Source: Mesorhizobium tianshanense (GTDB lineage: Bacteria > Pseudomonadota > Alphaproteobacteria > Rhizobiales > Rhizobiaceae). From it: a stretch of DNA of 64,000 nucleotides. Below, piece by piece: positions 32,701 through 41,052 of this stretch (positions are counted from its first letter, which is position 1; every line of letters starts with the position of its first letter). The notes under the pieces were generated by a model. The model saw only the letters and a list, made by a program, of their open reading frames with translations, was not told where the DNA came from and ran no database searches. A program made the position numbers and the translations under genes. The stretch covers positions 1 through 64,000 of the forward strand of contig NZ_VLKT01000005.1 of assembly GCF_007830515.1 (NCBI RefSeq), read 5' to 3'.

Positions 32701-33159
32701 GTGAGATCGGTACAGAGGGATGAGTGCGTGGACTACGCCACACTTCAAGGGTTCCTGAACAAGGGTCTGATCGACGTCGGCGGGGACGACACCAAGCTAG
32801 AGAAGCTCTCGCAGGCCGCAAAGGACCTCGGGGACGCGCTGAAAAAGAACCCGTCTAAAGCGCTGAGCTACTCCCTCATCGCGTTCGACCCCAACGCGCC
32901 CGAGGACGATCCCGTGGTCCAGGAGGCGCTGGCGGCGCTCCAGAACAGGTGGACAACCTACCGAAACACTTTCGCGGCGACGCCGATCGCGGTGATCCGC
33001 GCCATTCTGCTCGACGCGCTTGTCAATGCCGCCGCAGAGGACGACCGCGTCGGCGTGTGCTTCATCGCGTCGGCGCGCAACGCGCTCCCGCTCCTGCCCG
33101 TCGAGAGCTTGCAGCGGAAGGCGCACTACGAATGGCCGATTCAAACAATCGTAGCCTGA
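32701..33159 (+). CDS. Short GASH-like (GTPase-associated system all-helical) protein
   Basis: A 152-residue, all-helical protein whose pattern (LQGFLNKGLIDVGGDDTKLE, KLSQAAKDLGDALKKNP, AIRAILLDAL-like helices) resembles the N-terminal part of GASH proteins found in GTPase-associated conflict systems. Full-length GASH proteins are, as I recall, about 400 residues or more, so this would be a truncated or minimal form. The frame opens with GTG 32701; GTG 32728 with AGAGGGA upstream is an alternative. Its 3' end overlaps the next gene by 28 nt, indicating coupling. No GTPase partner lies nearby. Family call is tentative. Confidence 0.55.
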   Translation: MRSVQRDECVDYATLQGFLNKGLIDVGGDDTKLEKLSQAAKDLGDALKKNPSKALSYSLIAFDPNAPEDDPVVQEALAALQNRWTTYRNTFAATPIAVIRAILLDALVNAAAEDDRVGVCFIASARNALPLLPVESLQRKAHYEWPIQTIVA

Positions 33160-34274
33160 AGGTTCCCGTACCCTCGCACCAGACGAAGAAGGTTCCGCGC
33201 CAATCGGACGGTGACGGATTTTTCCAGATTTATTCGGGCGGCATGCGTGCCGCTGAGGCCGCCGATAATGCTTGGTTCATCGAACCGGTATTAGATGGTG
33301 AAGACCCTTCGGCAAAAGGCGTGATGTTGCCGCGGCAGGTCCAGGCGTTCTTTGGTCAATACGCATTTACCTTCATCGCATTCCATCGGATGGGTTGGTT
33401 CAAGGGCGACTATCACTCCAGCTGGTCGCCATTTATTCCGGGCCAAGCGAACCATTTTCAGGGTCCGGCTGACCTATGGAGCAATGTCGCGTCGAACATC
33501 TCACGTGTCCGCACGGCGGACGACATCGCGAAACTGGTGCAGCCGACACGCAAACAAATTGCGGCGCTGCTCGACGATCGGAGCGAGGCGGAGCGGCTCG
33601 CGCGTTCAATCAGCCTGAGCCTCCGCAACATGGATATCAGCGTCGAGCAGATTGCCGAGTTCTACAACGAACAGTTGGTCAATCACATGGCAGCAGGACG
33701 CCTCAAGGGTGAGCGGTCGACCACGACGCTGGATCAAACCCTCTACGCGCATGTGCATTCGTTCTTTATGCATCTTGGTGCTGCCCGCGATTACCTTGCA
33801 GCTCTCTGCGCCCTCCGCGTCGGCAAAGACCCGCAAAAGGTGGACTCGTTTGCGCGCCTCGTCGAGGCGGTCCGACAGGAGCATTTCGATCGCGATCCCA
33901 TGCTTGGCCTGCTCCGGACCCGGGGCTACTTCAAAGTCAAATCGCCGGTTTCCAGCAAATTCGAGGCGGCAGGCTGGATGGCTGAGGTGACGGATTTACG
34001 CAACGAATTCATGCACCGGCGACCCTATGGCGACCGGTTTGCGGAGCACATGGGCTATGCGGAAGCCGTTGATTGCGAAGCGGGTGTCTACCGCTATATC
34101 AGGCCCATCGTCGTTGATGGATCGGAACGTGATGTGCAGGATGTAATCACACGCCACTATCGCGAGATGACGGGCCTCTGCTATGAGGCGGCGCAGGTGA
34201 CAGGCGATGATCTGGCGACCTTCACGTTGACGGACGACGATATCATTTCCGTCGATCTCGATGGGGATGCGTAG
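33132..34274 (+). CDS. Protein with HEPN-type RNxxxH motif, coupled to GASH-like gene
   Basis: A 380-residue protein started at ATG 33132 inside the preceding gene. The C-terminal helical region contains DLRNEFMHRRPYG, with Arg290-Asn291 and His295 forming the RNxxxH motif typical of HEPN ribonucleases. Helices before it (LYAHVHSFFMHLGAARDYLAAL) fit a HEPN bundle. The N-terminal 130 residues are unrecognised, with aromatic-rich GQYAFTFIAFHRMGWF. HEPN proteins commonly act as abortive-infection RNases, so an effector role beside a GASH-like partner is attractive, but this is inference. Confidence 0.6.
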   Translation: MADSNNRSLKVPVPSHQTKKVPRQSDGDGFFQIYSGGMRAAEAADNAWFIEPVLDGEDPSAKGVMLPRQVQAFFGQYAFTFIAFHRMGWFKGDYHSSWSPFIPGQANHFQGPADLWSNVASNISRVRTADDIAKLVQPTRKQIAALLDDRSEAERLARSISLSLRNMDISVEQIAEFYNEQLVNHMAAGRLKGERSTTTLDQTLYAHVHSFFMHLGAARDYLAALCALRVGKDPQKVDSFARLVEAVRQEHFDRDPMLGLLRTRGYFKVKSPVSSKFEAAGWMAEVTDLRNEFMHRRPYGDRFAEHMGYAEAVDCEAGVYRYIRPIVVDGSERDVQDVITRHYREMTGLCYEAAQVTGDDLATFTLTDDDIISVDLDGDA

Positions 34275-34826
34275 TCCCAACTCGGGGTCGGCCGGTCGCC
34301 CGCACGTGTCGCTAGCTTCGGGTCGATTTTGTAATGCGACGGAACGTCGTTCGTCCTGCAGCTGCGTAGGCGCAAGCGCAGCGTTTGGCCTGCAGCGGGG
34401 ACACTGAACTTCGAAATTGAGGTCGTAACATGCAGGCCGCTTTCCTTGGCTCGAACTCCTAGGCGGACTGCCGGATACCGGCCCCGAACATGTCATCCGG
34501 TGATCTATCAGCCCCGAAGTGGATCCGACGCTAACCGACTTCGGGGTTCTACCGAATGCTCTCGCGCCACCCGTTGATTATGAACCATGTCCAATTTCCG
34601 CTTTTAGCACGGAATATTCAACATGAATTATTAGATTTGGGAAAATCATGCCGGAAAATCCGCGTCTAGCGCGGAAAAGTCGGCACGAAAGAGTAAAGGG
34701 CCTCCGTTGAGGTGCGTTGAGATTGATAGGTGTAGAAACCAATCAGCGACGCCGTTCCGTCAGAGGCGAAAGTTCAAAAATTCGACTGAAACGCCCCTGC
34801 ATTCCAAGATCGAAGCCCTCAGGCCT
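34275..34826. other. Convergent intergenic region with two related palindromes
   Basis: About 550 bp between convergent gene ends. CCCCGAAGT (34512-34520) and ACTTCGGGG (34538-34546) form a 9-bp stem with a 17-nt loop, a possible terminator without a T-run. No gene is supported. Confidence 0.45.
34597..34675. repeat. Two copies of a 17-bp near-palindrome, TCCGCKTYTAGCRCGGA
   Basis: TCCGCTTTTAGCACGGA at 34597-34613 and TCCGCGTCTAGCGCGGA at 34659-34675 differ at three positions; the second has perfect 6-bp arms. They are 62 bp apart in an AT-rich stretch without genes. They could be protein-binding sites. Confidence 0.5.
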
Positions 34827-37469
34827 TTACTTCTTCGTTTTCATCTGCGGACGATCTGCTTCTGCAGCCTCGCTCTCAGCCTTGAGATCAGCAATCAGGA
34901 CTTCGAGCTCAGAAATATGCTCGGTGAACTCGTCGGGAAGCGGAACGGCTACCGTGTCGGCGGCCGGATTGTCATGGCTGTGAGTGTTTGCACGGGTCAT
35001 GCCCTCGTGGAATCGGATTGCCAGTGCGTCAGGAAAGCGAACGTAGCGCAACAACTGGGTCTGAATGACATCAGTTCCACGTCGGACGATATCCCGGAAG
35101 ATCACTTCCTCCACCACGCGCTCGTAAGTGTCGCGCAGTCGGCCATAGAGATTCTTCACCTGATATTCGTAGTCCGCCGGGCTCGCAGCATGTAGCTTGG
35201 GCAGAGGCGCCGCGTCATTTTTCAATCGGCTGATGCGCTTGGCGACGTTTTGCCCCTTCCACGGCATCCCTGCCGTGTCCACTTTGCCAGCGGCAGTTTT
35301 GTCGCTGAACAGTGCAACCGTCACAGGCTCGATGCCAACTTCGTCAGCGGCGCGGGACAGCTCGTTAAAGAAGACAATATCGTGGGTAAACACGACTACC
35401 TGTCGCCCAGATGCCTCCTCCGCGATCCGTTCGGCCACCCTGGCGCTTCTATCGCGATCGAGGGACGACACGGGATCGTCAATCACAATTGGTCCTGAAC
35501 CATCGGTCAAGGCGACTTCCGTGAGGAACCCAGCAAGGGCCAATGCACGCTGCTCGCCCTCGCTCAGGATCTCCGACGTCACCTTGGTCAGTTTGGTCTT
35601 GGGATCAACCTCGAATTCCGCCTTGGTCTGACCGCTCTTGCGTGCCAAGCCGACGTTGAGATGCATGATATCGAAGCGTGCCCGTTCGGCATCAAAACGT
35701 GTGACAACGGCATTGGTCAGATGAGCGTCTACAAGCTCATTCGCGCGCTGCGTAATCCCCCGGGTCTGAACGTCTGCGAGAGCCTTTGTGTAGCCATCAT
35801 CAACGACGAGCAAGTTCCGCCGGGTGGTGAGCTTCAACTTGTTGGCCATCAAGAGCTTCCGATCCTCGAGCTCTGCTCTCTCGGCCATCAGCTTGGCCCG
35901 CTCTTCGCTATTGCCAGCCTGCGCCAGTCCCTCCTTCTCACCTTTCAGTCTGAGCGCAAAAGCTTTCAGCTCGTCGATCGGCACGACGAGGGGAGGAACC
36001 ATCCCGACTTCTTGGCCTCTCAGTCTCGTGAGCGCCTCTTCCCGCCTTACGACCGCTGATGTCTGGAGGTTCGCGAGTACATCGGCCAGCACCTCATCGC
36101 GCTTTCGGAACTGTTCGAGGCGGTCAGCAAAGTCAGAGGCGCGAAGACAATTCAACTCGTGAACTCCTCTCAGCGCGTCTTGGACCGCTTGCTCCGCCTT
36201 CCTGGAGGCGGCATCAAGGGTGTCATCCATGTACTTTTGAAATCGCTGCATGCGAGCAGCACCATCCGGCAAAAGCGGCTGCTGGCACAACACGCATGCC
36301 GCGGCCCCACCGTCCGCCATCAAAACCGGGAACTCTTTCTCTTTGTAGGCTTCCGTCACCGAGTAGTCGCGCGCCGCAGCCCAAAGCGACCGCCAGGCAT
36401 CGCCGCCGACACCTGACAGGGGCTCGTCGGTGAACAAAGCGCCGGCGGCCACCGTGGCCGCCTGGCGTGCCGCGGCCGCTGTTGCGCGGAGCTCTCGAAG
36501 TTTTTCCAGCGCGCCATCGGTGAATGCCGATCCGATGGCGTCGGACTCGAGCAGGAGGGCGTCTGTCCATTTCGAAAGCGCATTGACGTCGGCGGCGGCG
36601 GCGGCACTTGCGGAAAGGGCAGCAGTCAGTTCTTCGATACGCTGCTCATCGGCATTGCTGAATGACGTCGCTGACTCAATCTGGGCGTCACTTGTCAACT
36701 TGTTCAGCTGCTTGTCGAAGAGCTGAGCCTTACTATTGCGCTGAGCGGCGAAAACGATCGAAGTCAGGCCTACCTTGTTGCCGATTGCTACCGCCCGTTC
36801 TGCCTCCAGTTTCTCCTTCAAGATGATGCAGATGGCGTTCAGCCGATGCGGGAGGGCTAGTCCGAAGGGAAGAAAGCGGATTTGATTTCCACCATCGACG
36901 TAAAGCTGCGCGGACGCCGTATCGAAGACCGCAACTTGCATGAGCTGCGGCGATGCCGCCTTACCGGGCGACCAAGGAATCACCACATCACCATCTCCGG
37001 CATCGACCACGATCTCGGCCGTCTGCGGACCGGGCGTGCTGCCATAGACATCAGCAAGAACCTTGAGCTTGACCGGATTTTCAACGCGCGTACGACAAGC
37101 TGTGCGTAGGATCCTTACAAAACCGCTCTTGCCACTTCCGTTGCGGCCATAGACGATCGTCAGAGCCTTGGGGCAGAAGGTGAGAGATGCCTTGGGCACC
37201 AGCCGATTCACGTTCTCGACATTGGCGATGCGCGTCAAGACGATCGGCTGATACTCGCCGTTTCCAAAATGAGCTTTCGTGAACGGTATGGCAGACGGCG
37301 GCCCAGCAGCAAGTTTGAAGCCGGACGCGGACTTGACCATAGCCAGCAGGGCGTCGATGTCAGCGTCTGTAGGCTCGTTGCTGATCGCCAGCCGCCGAAG
37401 AGCGTCCCGCTTCCAGGATGAGAGCGTCTCTGACCATTCCAAAACGTCATCAATCGGCGCCCCCGCCAT
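34827..37469 (-). CDS. SMC/RecF-like AAA ATPase with zinc-hook motif
   Basis: An 880-residue ATPase of the AAA_13/RecN-Rad50-like class. Walker A GRNGSGKS is at 108-115. A coiled-coil-rich middle carries CVLC (392-395), a Rad50-type zinc-hook CxxC. The C-terminal half has the signature LSEGEQRALALAGFL, Walker B with PIVIDDPVSSLD, and VVFTHDIVFFNEL. ATG 37469 is chosen because GGGGGGAGGTATA precedes it; the frame extends further but overlaps the upstream gene. It starts 34 nt after the stop of the DUF4011-helicase gene, so both form one operon. SMC-like ATPases are frequent partners in antiphage systems. Confidence 0.75.
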   Translation of the reverse strand: MAGAPIDDVLEWSETLSSWKRDALRRLAISNEPTDADIDALLAMVKSASGFKLAAGPPSAIPFTKAHFGNGEYQPIVLTRIANVENVNRLVPKASLTFCPKALTIVYGRNGSGKSGFVRILRTACRTRVENPVKLKVLADVYGSTPGPQTAEIVVDAGDGDVVIPWSPGKAASPQLMQVAVFDTASAQLYVDGGNQIRFLPFGLALPHRLNAICIILKEKLEAERAVAIGNKVGLTSIVFAAQRNSKAQLFDKQLNKLTSDAQIESATSFSNADEQRIEELTAALSASAAAAADVNALSKWTDALLLESDAIGSAFTDGALEKLRELRATAAAARQAATVAAGALFTDEPLSGVGGDAWRSLWAAARDYSVTEAYKEKEFPVLMADGGAAACVLCQQPLLPDGAARMQRFQKYMDDTLDAASRKAEQAVQDALRGVHELNCLRASDFADRLEQFRKRDEVLADVLANLQTSAVVRREEALTRLRGQEVGMVPPLVVPIDELKAFALRLKGEKEGLAQAGNSEERAKLMAERAELEDRKLLMANKLKLTTRRNLLVVDDGYTKALADVQTRGITQRANELVDAHLTNAVVTRFDAERARFDIMHLNVGLARKSGQTKAEFEVDPKTKLTKVTSEILSEGEQRALALAGFLTEVALTDGSGPIVIDDPVSSLDRDRSARVAERIAEEASGRQVVVFTHDIVFFNELSRAADEVGIEPVTVALFSDKTAAGKVDTAGMPWKGQNVAKRISRLKNDAAPLPKLHAASPADYEYQVKNLYGRLRDTYERVVEEVIFRDIVRRGTDVIQTQLLRYVRFPDALAIRFHEGMTRANTHSHDNPAADTVAVPLPDEFTEHISELEVLIADLKAESEAAEADRPQMKTKK

Positions 37470-37503
37470 TATACCTCCCCCCGATAATACCACTTGCTCT
37501 TTC

Positions 37504-40500
37504 CTATTCGCTCTGGACGATATGCTGTTTCGCCCTGGCGATTGCCTCGTCCAAGCGTGCACGTGAGACCGCCGCAAGGCGCTCTACCCCGAGGAGACGG
37601 GCCAGATCACGTGCAGGATCGGGCATGTCCAAGAGGCCGGGGTTCTCGATCACCACCGAGGCAAGCTCAGCCAGCGGTATTTCGGCAATCGAACGTCGGG
37701 CTTCCTCATTGACCGGTTGACGGTATGGCAAGAGGTCCGAGACGGTGCCCTTCTTCCAGATGAACTCCCCGCTCGGCTCTTGTGTCCTGTCGAAATCCCG
37801 CAAGTGAAGGTCGATCCTCTCGCGGATGCGCCCTCCTGTGCGGAGCCAACCATGAACCCGAGCAATCCGTTGGGCGAGGACGTCTGTTCGCAATGGACTC
37901 TCGGTTTCGACGACGATTTCAATCATGCCATGCAGCGTCGCGCGATAACCAAATTCGAAGAACTGATTGGGGTCTGCCCGGAAGCTTGCGAGATCCGCCA
38001 CTCCATAACGCCCTTCCCCGGCGCCCCCGGTGGGAAGCTGGCTCTTGGTTGTCGAGGTCATGTCAGGATGGCTGGGTGCTGCGGGGATGTTCACCGATAC
38101 GAGTTCGGTCTCGGCCGTCATCGATGGCGATGGAGGCTCCTCGGTCGGCGTAGCGTGGTCCTCGGCGAACTCGTCGATCGGCTCGACCTCGTGTCCCATG
38201 TCCCAGTGAGACTCGGTTTCCGGTTCCTCGGGGGCACGTTGCGCCCTGCTTTCCTCTAAAAGGGTTTCCAGGCTGGCGTGCAACCGTTCGGCACATCCCT
38301 TGGCGTCGAACCACCAATCCGTTGACCAGACGCGCAGGATGTTCCAGCCAAGCCCCTTCAGCACTTGTTCGCGAACCTTGTCGCGATCTCTGGCCGTTGA
38401 CGACCGGTGATAGGTCGCACCGTCGCATTCCACACCCGCCAGGTAAGCGCCAACCAAATCCGGGTGGCGGATCGCAAGATCGATCCGGAAGCCGGAAATC
38501 CCGACTTGTGGGATGACAATCCATCCCCGCCGCTCCAATTGCGCGGCCACGGCTTCCTCGAAGGGAGAATCAAAACCACCGACGGATCCGATGTCCCGAG
38601 CTGGTAGCGCGATAGCACCTCTTTCGGCATAGTCGAGGAACGTCTTCAGATGCTGCACGCCTAGCGCCTTGCTTCTCGCAGGGTCGATCTGGTCTGCTGT
38701 GAAACCGGAGAAGACGATGAGCTCCTGACGGGCGCGTGTCACGGCGACGTTGAGACGTCGCTCGCCTCCGTCACGGTTCAGTGCCCCGAAATCCATCTGC
38801 GGCGGTTTTCCGGAGGCATCCTTCCAGAATGTGATCGAGAACAGGATGACATCCCTCTCGTCGCCCTGCACATTCTCAAGATTCTTGACGATCGTTGGCT
38901 CGACGCGATCTTCGGCGAAAAACCATTCGAGTTCAGGATGGTCGCGACGCGCGGCATCGAGCAGGTCCAGGATCAGGGACTGTTGCTGGGCATTGAAGGT
39001 GATCACGCCAAGCGTCGGCCGGCCATTCTCCGGGAGTTTTAGCCAGTTCTTCATCCGCGCGACAGCCTCAGCCGCTACAGCCTCCGCCTCGATCCGGTTC
39101 GTGCGGCTCTTACCGCGGTCATAGACGCCGTCCGACACCTTACGCAGATGCACTGCACGGTCCTCGACTGCCGGCGAAGGGAACGTCACCAGCCGGTTCT
39201 GGTAATAGTGATGGTTGGAGAAAGCGATCAGGGATTCGCTTCGGCTGCGGTAATGCCACCTTAAATCACGGACCGGAATGCCGGACGCCCTTGCCTCGTC
39301 CAGAATGCTTTCCAGATCCTTCTCGTGGTCGGCGATCTCCTCTTCGTCCTCGTTGCGTCCGAAGAAATTGGTCGGCGGCAGCTGCTTGGGATCGCCCACG
39401 ATGATGGTCTGGCGGGCTCTGGCAATGGCGCCCACCGCGTCCCAAGTGGTGATCTGAGAAGCCTCGTCGAAGATCACCACGTCGAACAGAGCCTGGTTCG
39501 GGGGGAGATACTGGGCGATGGAGAGCGGCGACATCAACATGCAGGGGGCCAGCTTCGAAAAACATTCCGGCATTCTGCCGATCATGTCTCGGATCGACTG
39601 GCTCGGCCGCTGAAGTTCCATCTGATGTCGCAGTAGTCCCAGCTCCGAGTTGCGCGAGACGCCCTGGACAGCCGGCAGGCCATGCGCGATCGAACTGATG
39701 ACGCGCTGCGTGGCGTGCGATCGCGCCAGATCGTCGATCTCCCGGAACTCCTTGATGGCGTTCTCGTGCTGAAACCTGCGGAAGTTCCGCAGGACAAGAT
39801 CCTCATCAAGGACCTTCGGAAGCCACCATCGGGCGTAACCTACGCGAAACGCCGAGCGCGCGTGCTCATGGCCGATGGTTCCCTTCTCGATCTGCTCGAC
39901 CAGAGGGGCAAGGTTGTGGCTGATTGCCCTGCTCCTGGCCCGACACCAGGCCGACCAGTCTCGCAGCAGATTTCGCGCGCCTATGAGAGCAGCGAGCTTC
40001 GTGTTGAGCGCCGCGAGATTTGGGCCGTCAGCGCTGTCGGGAATGTCCCGCCCGGCAATCTCACCGAACACGCGACGCGCGACCTCGAGGCTTTTCGTGG
40101 CAGCAAGAAGCCGGTCTCCTGCTTGGCGTACCCTGTCATTTTCCAGCATGCCGCGAAGGCTCGGCGCGACAGAACGCAGAACGGATCGTATTTCCTCTTG
40201 AGAGCACCCGGGAATATGCAGGGCACCGCGAAGTCGTTGGGCGAGATCAAGGATATCCGCCACCGCCTTTGCATCTGTTGCCAGGCCATCGACCCGCAGC
40301 GGCTTCCCAGTCAACGGGCTCTGGTCGATGGTAGAGAGAGCTTGCTTTATCCGCTGCAACAGCGGCAGGTCCCGGCCGGGGTCAGCAATGCCGAGTTCAG
40401 CATAGCCCTGCAGAAGCTTCTGGACCCTGCGCCTGCCAAGCATGGAGTTCGGCCAGAAAGATGCCTTCGCTTCGCGCCATTGGCGGTCCAGACCATCGGG

Positions 40501-41052
40501 ATCCATCTCGCGGACCTGGGCAACGCCATAGGTAGCGGCAAGGCCTTGCTCAGCTTCGCGATAAGTGTTGATCGAACGTCCCAAATCAACGAGCGCGGCC
40601 CTGCACTGAGCGAAGTCTCGGTCGAACGCAATCGAGATGTCGCGACCTCGGCTTTGGCTCAGGACCTCTGCCAGCTTTGAAAGACTCTCGAATACGGCGT
40701 ATGGAACCGGCTCTTTTGGGCCGAGGCCCAAGCTGGTGAGGTAGTCCCCGATCGTGCTTGTCAAAAGTTCGATTGCGGTCTGAAGCGATTTCGCTGCGGA
40801 AAGCAGGTTTTCTTGCCAACCGATGCTCCACTCGCCAACATCGATCAGGTCGAGTGCCGGCTCACGGTCGACGGATGCAAAGACAAGGCCGACTTCTGCG
40901 GCAAGCTCTTCCAGATCGAAGAGTGTTTGCGCGTCGTGCGCATCGTGCGCCTGCCATGTGAGCACAGGCGCAGGCTCATCTGCCGATCTAAGGGCGATCC
41001 CCAATGCCAGATAGGGCGTCCAGCCGTTTGTGAAGCGCATCGACGTAGGCAT
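37504..41052 (-). CDS. C-terminal part of a DUF4011-helicase-Vsr-DUF3320 protein (split by frameshift)
   Basis: A 1,182-residue frame that continues a helicase begun in the upstream frame. It holds FDEASQITTWDAVGA with DEAS as Walker B, IIVGDPKQLPPTNFF, and VTRARQELIVFSG of the superfamily 1 C-terminal core. A Vsr/MTES_1575-like nuclease domain follows: GFRIDLAIRHP, GVECDGATYHRSSTARDRDKVREQ, ILRVWSTDWW. A DUF3320-like C-terminal winged domain ends it (RIARVHGWLRTGGRI). The first ATG lies inside the upstream gene and there is no ribosome binding site, so this is not an independent gene. The architecture matches a large single protein listed among antiphage candidates (called Hhe, from memory). 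Confidence 0.75.
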   Translation of the reverse strand: MPTSMRFTNGWTPYLALGIALRSADEPAPVLTWQAHDAHDAQTLFDLEELAAEVGLVFASVDREPALDLIDVGEWSIGWQENLLSAAKSLQTAIELLTSTIGDYLTSLGLGPKEPVPYAVFESLSKLAEVLSQSRGRDISIAFDRDFAQCRAALVDLGRSINTYREAEQGLAATYGVAQVREMDPDGLDRQWREAKASFWPNSMLGRRRVQKLLQGYAELGIADPGRDLPLLQRIKQALSTIDQSPLTGKPLRVDGLATDAKAVADILDLAQRLRGALHIPGCSQEEIRSVLRSVAPSLRGMLENDRVRQAGDRLLAATKSLEVARRVFGEIAGRDIPDSADGPNLAALNTKLAALIGARNLLRDWSAWCRARSRAISHNLAPLVEQIEKGTIGHEHARSAFRVGYARWWLPKVLDEDLVLRNFRRFQHENAIKEFREIDDLARSHATQRVISSIAHGLPAVQGVSRNSELGLLRHQMELQRPSQSIRDMIGRMPECFSKLAPCMLMSPLSIAQYLPPNQALFDVVIFDEASQITTWDAVGAIARARQTIIVGDPKQLPPTNFFGRNEDEEEIADHEKDLESILDEARASGIPVRDLRWHYRSRSESLIAFSNHHYYQNRLVTFPSPAVEDRAVHLRKVSDGVYDRGKSRTNRIEAEAVAAEAVARMKNWLKLPENGRPTLGVITFNAQQQSLILDLLDAARRDHPELEWFFAEDRVEPTIVKNLENVQGDERDVILFSITFWKDASGKPPQMDFGALNRDGGERRLNVAVTRARQELIVFSGFTADQIDPARSKALGVQHLKTFLDYAERGAIALPARDIGSVGGFDSPFEEAVAAQLERRGWIVIPQVGISGFRIDLAIRHPDLVGAYLAGVECDGATYHRSSTARDRDKVREQVLKGLGWNILRVWSTDWWFDAKGCAERLHASLETLLEESRAQRAPEEPETESHWDMGHEVEPIDEFAEDHATPTEEPPSPSMTAETELVSVNIPAAPSHPDMTSTTKSQLPTGGAGEGRYGVADLASFRADPNQFFEFGYRATLHGMIEIVVETESPLRTDVLAQRIARVHGWLRTGGRIRERIDLHLRDFDRTQEPSGEFIWKKGTVSDLLPYRQPVNEEARRSIAEIPLAELASVVIENPGLLDMPDPARDLARLLGVERLAAVSRARLDEAIARAKQHIVQSE

